A stretch of DNA of 18,591 nucleotides. Origin: Betaproteobacteria bacterium. Lineage in GTDB: Bacteria > Pseudomonadota > Gammaproteobacteria > Burkholderiales > SG8-41. A model generated the notes under the pieces. That model saw only the letters and a list, made by a program, of their open reading frames with translations, made no database searches and was not told where the DNA came from. Numbering within the stretch: position 1 is the stretch's first letter; each line of letters opens with the position of its first letter. The stretch is from assembly GCA_025356695.1 (NCBI GenBank), contig JANXSE010000460.1, positions 1-18,591 on the forward strand. The letters are read 5' to 3'. Shown one piece after another: positions 15,324 through 18,591 of the stretch. Made by a program: the position numbers and the translations under genes.

Positions 15324-16249
15324 CGCGGGCTCCAGCGCGCCCACAGGCGCTTGACGCCCGGCACCAGACCATCTGGCATGAAGACCACGATCGCAACGAA
15401 GACGAAACCAAGCAGCATGTTCCAGCGCTCGACGTAGGCCGACACATAGTTCTTCAGCAGCAGGATGATGGCAGCGCCGATTGCGGGTCCGGCCAGCGTG
15501 CCGGCACCGCCGGCGATCACCGACAGCATCGCTTCGGCCGAATTCGTCAGCGACAGCGAGGCCGGATGAATGTACTTGTGATAGTAGACGAACAACAGCC
15601 CCGACACCCCGCCCCAGAATCCGGCATAGACGAACGCCACCCAGCGGATCAGCCACACGTTATGGCCGAGTGCGCTCATGCGCCGCGCCTGGTCGCGCGT
15701 TCCCTGCAGGGCCGCGCCGAACGGCGAAGCGACCAGTCGCGCGATCATCCAGAACGAAAACGCCGCCACCGCGAGCGCGAAGAAATAGAAGGTCGTCGAA
15801 TCGTCGAGGTTGAGTCCGAACACCTGCGGACGCGTCAGCCCGCGCAAACCGTTGTCGCCCTCGGTCAGCGCGACCCAGCGGTTGGCGGTGCCCCACAACA
15901 CCTGCGACAGCGCCAGCGTCAACATGAGAAAACCGAGACCGGTCGCGCGCAGTGCAATCAGGCCGAACAATCCGGCCATCAGCGTAGTGCCGGCGAGTGC
16001 CAATGGCGCGGACAGCGAGTGGTCAAGGCCCCAGCGCAGTGAAATCAACGCCGACAGATAAGCGGCCACGCCGAGAAACGAGGCATGGCCAAGCGACGGC
16101 AGTCCGCCGTAGCCGACCAGCAGGTTGAGACTGGCGGCGAAAATCGCGGCGATGAAGATCTGGCTGACCAGATTGACGTAGAACTCGCCGACAGCAAACG
16201 GCCAGGCCAGCAGCGCAACGATCATCAGCAAAAAGGCGGTCTTCTTCAT
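15320..16249 (-). CDS. livM: HAAT-type ABC transporter permease, LivM-like
   Basis: The 309-residue inner-membrane protein has about eight to ten hydrophobic segments and the LivM hallmarks: SLNLLVGYGGLPSLGHASF near the N terminus, GLGFLMLTLALSQV in the middle, the cytoplasmic EAA-like stretch with SPFGAALQGTRDQARRMSALG, and the late SVIAGGAGTLAGPAIGA loop. With LivH it forms the membrane channel. Its start is three bases after the livH stop and its stop overlaps the livG start, so it is central to a tight operon. Confidence 0.92.
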   Translation of the reverse strand: MKKTAFLLMIVALLAWPFAVGEFYVNLVSQIFIAAIFAASLNLLVGYGGLPSLGHASFLGVAAYLSALISLRWGLDHSLSAPLALAGTTLMAGLFGLIALRATGLGFLMLTLALSQVLWGTANRWVALTEGDNGLRGLTRPQVFGLNLDDSTTFYFFALAVAAFSFWMIARLVASPFGAALQGTRDQARRMSALGHNVWLIRWVAFVYAGFWGGVSGLLFVYYHKYIHPASLSLTNSAEAMLSVIAGGAGTLAGPAIGAAIILLLKNYVSAYVERWNMLLGFVFVAIVVFMPDGLVPGVKRLWARWSPR

Positions 16250-16252
16250 GAT

Positions 16253-17113
16253 CTAGGCAACCTGTCGACCGAACAGTCCGCGTGGCCGGAATGCGATCAC
16301 CACGATCATCGGCAGGAACAGGATGACATAAGCAAACTGCGGAAACAGCGCGATGCCGAAGGTGTAAACGAAGCCAATGATGAAACTGCCGACGAAAGCA
16401 CCAATCAGGCTGCCGACGCCGCCGAGTATCACCACGATCAAGGCCAGCGGCAGCATGTCGAAATCGAGCCCGGGATACGCCGACATGATCGGCCCGCCGA
16501 GAATGCCGCCGGCGCCGGCCAGCGCCGAACCGAGACAGAACACGATGGTGAAGAGACGCGACACCGGGATGCCGACTGCGCGCGCCATCTGCATGTCGTC
16601 AACGCCGGCACGTATCATCGCGCCGAGCCGCGTGCGCTCCATCAGAAGGTACAGCGCCACGCCGGTCGCCAATGCAATCGCGACCACGGCCAGACGGTAG
16701 GCGGGAAACATGAAGCCGGCGATTTCGATCGGCGCGTCGAGCCCCTCCGGCGTCGGCACCGGAATCGGATCGCCGCCCCACACCACCAGACAGAAATCGG
16801 CAATGATGTAGGCGAAGCCCAGCGTCACCAGCACCTGGCCGAGTTCGTTACCCGCCAGTTTGCGCAGAATGAAACGCTCAACGAGACCACCGAACGCCGC
16901 AACCGTGAGGCCACCGAGCAAGGCTGCGACCCACAAATTAGGAATGACCTTGAGGATGCTGACACCGATATAGGCGCCCAGCATGTAGTACGCACCGTGC
17001 GTCAGATTGGCGATGCGCATCAAACCGAATATGAGTGAAAAGCCGGCCGCAAGCAGAAACAACAGTCCGCCGAGTGCCAGACTGTTCAGCGTTTGTATGA
17101 CCCAGAATTGCAT
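16253..17113 (-). CDS. livH: HAAT-type ABC transporter permease, LivH-like
   Basis: The 286-residue inner-membrane protein has about eight hydrophobic segments. LivH hallmarks are the N-terminal LFLLAAGFSLIFGLMRIANLTHGAYYMLGAY region (read as LIFGLMRIANLTHGA and YYMLGAY), the IRAGVDDMQMARAVGIPVSR cytoplasmic loop that contacts the ATPases, and the GGVGSLIGAFVGSFIIG segment near the end. The three-base gap to livM shows a shared transcript. It is separated from the binding-protein gene upstream by about 170 bases that hold a large inverted repeat. Confidence 0.92.
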   Translation of the reverse strand: MQFWVIQTLNSLALGGLLFLLAAGFSLIFGLMRIANLTHGAYYMLGAYIGVSILKVIPNLWVAALLGGLTVAAFGGLVERFILRKLAGNELGQVLVTLGFAYIIADFCLVVWGGDPIPVPTPEGLDAPIEIAGFMFPAYRLAVVAIALATGVALYLLMERTRLGAMIRAGVDDMQMARAVGIPVSRLFTIVFCLGSALAGAGGILGGPIMSAYPGLDFDMLPLALIVVILGGVGSLIGAFVGSFIIGFVYTFGIALFPQFAYVILFLPMIVVIAFRPRGLFGRQVA

Positions 17114-17154
17114 CAGTTAACCAGTATCACCGCGACAAGACTTCCTATGAAACT

Positions 17155-17255
17155 CCTTCCCCCCTTGATGGGGGAAGGCGGGGATGGGGGTGAGAAAATT
17201 ATCACTGGCGCAATTGCTCACCCCCACCCTAACCCTCCCCCATCAAGGGGGAGGG
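17155..17255. repeat. Large inverted repeat in the livK-livH gap
   Basis: Two arms of 38-39 bases (17155-17193 and 17218-17255) are near-perfect inverted copies around a 24-base AT-richer centre. Over the 29 bases from the TTGATGGGGG core inward, 24 match. Each arm also contains its own small hairpin (C run - TTGAT - G run). Such C/G-run palindromes recur as dispersed intergenic repeats in proteobacteria, to my recollection. In RNA it would fold strongly after the binding-protein gene and could protect its 3' end or reduce read-through into the permease genes. Confidence 0.8.
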
Positions 17256-17282
17256 AATTGGCTTCTGCGTTCACGACACTTG

Positions 17283-18527
17283 TTACGACTCCAGATTTTT
17301 CGCCGGCGGCCAGTCGCGTGAATACACCGGGTTCTTCAGAAACTCTTCGGGTTTATAGGTCCAGAACTGGCTGACATTCGGATAAGTCTGGATCACCGTA
17401 TTGACCAGCCTGCCCTCTTCGCGCTCAACCTTGCGGATGTAGACATTGCCGACGACGTTGCCGTAACTGTCGAACGTGACCGGCCCGCGCACCGTATCGG
17501 TTTTACTCGAGCGCAGCGCCTTCATCAGCGCCGCCTTGTCGTTGATGTTGCCTTTGACCGCTTTTAAGGCATTTTCCAGTACGGCCGCCTCGACATAGGT
17601 CGCCGCCGCATAAAAGCCCGGATCGTATTTCGCCTCGGCTTGAAACGCCGCCGCGAATTTCTTGTTGAGAGGATTTTCGAGCTTGGCCGAATACCAGCAG
17701 GTAGTGACGATGCCCAGCGCCTCGATCTTCATGTTGCGCAGCACCGCCTCGTCGAGCGCGGTCATACCGCCGACGATGTTGACCTTGCCGCGCAGGCCGT
17801 ATTCGTTGAACTGGCGCACGTAACGGAAACCGTTGGAACCGGCAAAACCGAGGAACACGCCATCGATGTTGGTCTTCAGCTGCGCGAGGAAGGTGCCGTA
17901 GTCCGGCACCGTCAGCGGCGGGAACATTTTCTGCACGATCTTGCCGCCGAGTTCCTCGAACACGCGCTGGAAGCCGGCGCACATTTCGTGGCCGTAAGGA
18001 ATATCGTCGGCGATCACCGCCATGCGCTTGTACTTGAGTGTCTTGATGCAGTAGTCGGCCAGCGCATGCGCGCATTGCGACGAAGTCGAGGTGCCGCGCA
18101 CGAACCACGGGTTTGGATTGCGTTGCGTCATGTCCTCAGCGGCCGCGACCGACAGCGTCGGCAGTTGCTGCTGGCGGATGTAGTCGTCGGTGGCCAGCGC
18201 TTCGCCGGCAGCGAGCGGCCCGATCATGATATTGATCTTGTCGCGTTCGACCAGTTCCTGCGTCTTGCTGCGTGCCTGCGCCGGCACGCCGCCGCTGTCA
18301 GCAACAAATAACTCGACCTTGCGGCCCGCCAGCATATTATTGCGTTCGCGCAAATACATGACGAGCGCGCGTTCCATGTCGAGGCCGCCCGAGGCCAGCG
18401 GCCCGGTCTTGACCGTCATCAAACCGATACGGATCGCCTGCTCCTGCGCCCGCACGATGGCCGGAAATCCCAGTACCGATGCGCCCGCGCCGGCCGCCTG
18501 TATGAACTTTCTGCGATTGATTGTCAT
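17283..18527 (-). CDS. HAAT-type ABC transporter substrate-binding protein, LivK-like
   Basis: The 414-residue periplasmic protein begins with a twin-arginine type signal (NRRKFIQAAGAG, Arg5-Arg6; cleavage after VRA near residue 27) and continues as a type I periplasmic-binding fold: IRIGLMTVKTGPLASGG, the RKVELFVADSGG strand, MIGPLAAGEALA, AAAEDMTQRNP, the domain-crossing VIADDIPYGHEMC region and GPVTFDSYGNVVGNVYI near the end. The GPLASGG and NPWFVRG patterns are those of HAAT receptors for amino acids or for aromatic and other organic acids. A GGAGG lies six bases before the ATG. It is the first gene of the transporter cluster. The ligand is not predictable; the downstream decarboxylase suggests an aromatic or unsaturated acid. 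Confidence 0.9.
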   Translation of the reverse strand: MTINRRKFIQAAGAGASVLGFPAIVRAQEQAIRIGLMTVKTGPLASGGLDMERALVMYLRERNNMLAGRKVELFVADSGGVPAQARSKTQELVERDKINIMIGPLAAGEALATDDYIRQQQLPTLSVAAAEDMTQRNPNPWFVRGTSTSSQCAHALADYCIKTLKYKRMAVIADDIPYGHEMCAGFQRVFEELGGKIVQKMFPPLTVPDYGTFLAQLKTNIDGVFLGFAGSNGFRYVRQFNEYGLRGKVNIVGGMTALDEAVLRNMKIEALGIVTTCWYSAKLENPLNKKFAAAFQAEAKYDPGFYAAATYVEAAVLENALKAVKGNINDKAALMKALRSSKTDTVRGPVTFDSYGNVVGNVYIRKVEREEGRLVNTVIQTYPNVSQFWTYKPEEFLKNPVYSRDWPPAKNLES

Positions 18528-18548
18528 TTCGTCCTCCGTTGGTGGTGG

Positions 18549-18576
18549 ATTATTCTGTGCATCCGTATTCCGCCAA
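18549..18576 (-). promoter_or_regulatory. Candidate promoter of the transporter operon
   Basis: On the minus strand a TTGGCG (18571-18576) and an AATAAT (18549-18554) are 16 bases apart and lie just upstream of the binding-protein ribosome site. They match the sigma-70 boxes in four and five of six positions. The leader would be about 15-20 bases long. Confidence 0.45.
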
Positions 18577-18591
18577 CCGCACTATACACTG

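Noticed and set aside
14583..15656. Upstream extension of the livG frame by about 110 codons
   Set aside because: The extension lies within livM, reads as shadow sequence, and livG has a proper ATG overlapping the livM stop at 15323.
16085..17038. Plus-strand open frame of 317 codons
   Set aside because: It is antisense to livH; its Gln/His/Glu-rich sequence is the usual shadow of hydrophobic membrane-protein codons.
17155..17255. Reading the inverted repeat as an insertion-sequence end or CRISPR
   Set aside because: There is no transposase, no target duplication that I can see, and only one repeat pair, so it is listed simply as an inverted repeat.

Overview
The window is high-GC, densely coded bacterial chromosome. 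It most likely comes from a betaproteobacterium of the Burkholderiales type. The main reason is three separate periplasmic receptors of the Bug/TctC family (tripartite tricarboxylate transporter receptors) with no TctA/TctB membrane partners nearby; that family is greatly expanded in this group. The taxonomy is an inference from gene content. No rRNA, tRNA, CRISPR array, insertion sequence or phage gene was seen.

Layout. (1) 1-2846, plus strand: the 3' end of an amidase-family gene, a Bug receptor overlapping its stop codon, and a cytoplasmic-type sulfatase. (2) 2865-5066: a Bug receptor on the minus strand, divergent from a mandelate racemase/enolase-superfamily dehydratase on the plus strand. 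(3) 5067-5504: a gene-poor stretch with a decayed second copy of the amidase 3' end and a terminator for the next minus-strand gene. (4) 5505-6170, minus: two tandem paralogous small secreted EF-hand proteins. (5) 6171-6592: about 420 bases with no convincing gene. (6) 6593-8831, minus: a Bug receptor, a short-chain dehydrogenase with an abnormal active site, and a small lipoprotein. (7) 9044-9280, plus: a small DUF2188-like protein. (8) 9354-18527, minus, read from the right: a branched-chain-amino-acid-type (HAAT) ABC transporter (binding protein, two permeases, two ATPases), an ACMSD-like amidohydrolase/decarboxylase, a membrane-anchored protein of unknown function, an FkbM-type methyltransferase, a VOC/glyoxalase-fold protein and an FAD aromatic monooxygenase.

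How the genes may work together. The right half looks like uptake and breakdown of a small organic, probably aromatic or heteroaromatic, acid: a complete HAAT importer runs straight into a metal-dependent decarboxylase/hydrolase, followed further down by a ring hydroxylase and a VOC-fold enzyme that could be a dioxygenase. Candidate promoters in front of the binding-protein gene, the methyltransferase and the VOC gene suggest at least three transcription units. The left half joins orphan Bug receptors to a sulfatase, an amidase and an acid-sugar-dehydratase-like enzyme, which suggests scavenging of (sulfated) hydroxy acids. The substrates cannot be read from the sequence.

I did not find a clearly new defence or mobile system. 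The points most worth checking are the decayed amidase duplicate bracketing the left cassette, the dehydrogenase lacking the usual Ser and Tyr, and the large inverted repeat between the ABC binding-protein gene and its permease gene.
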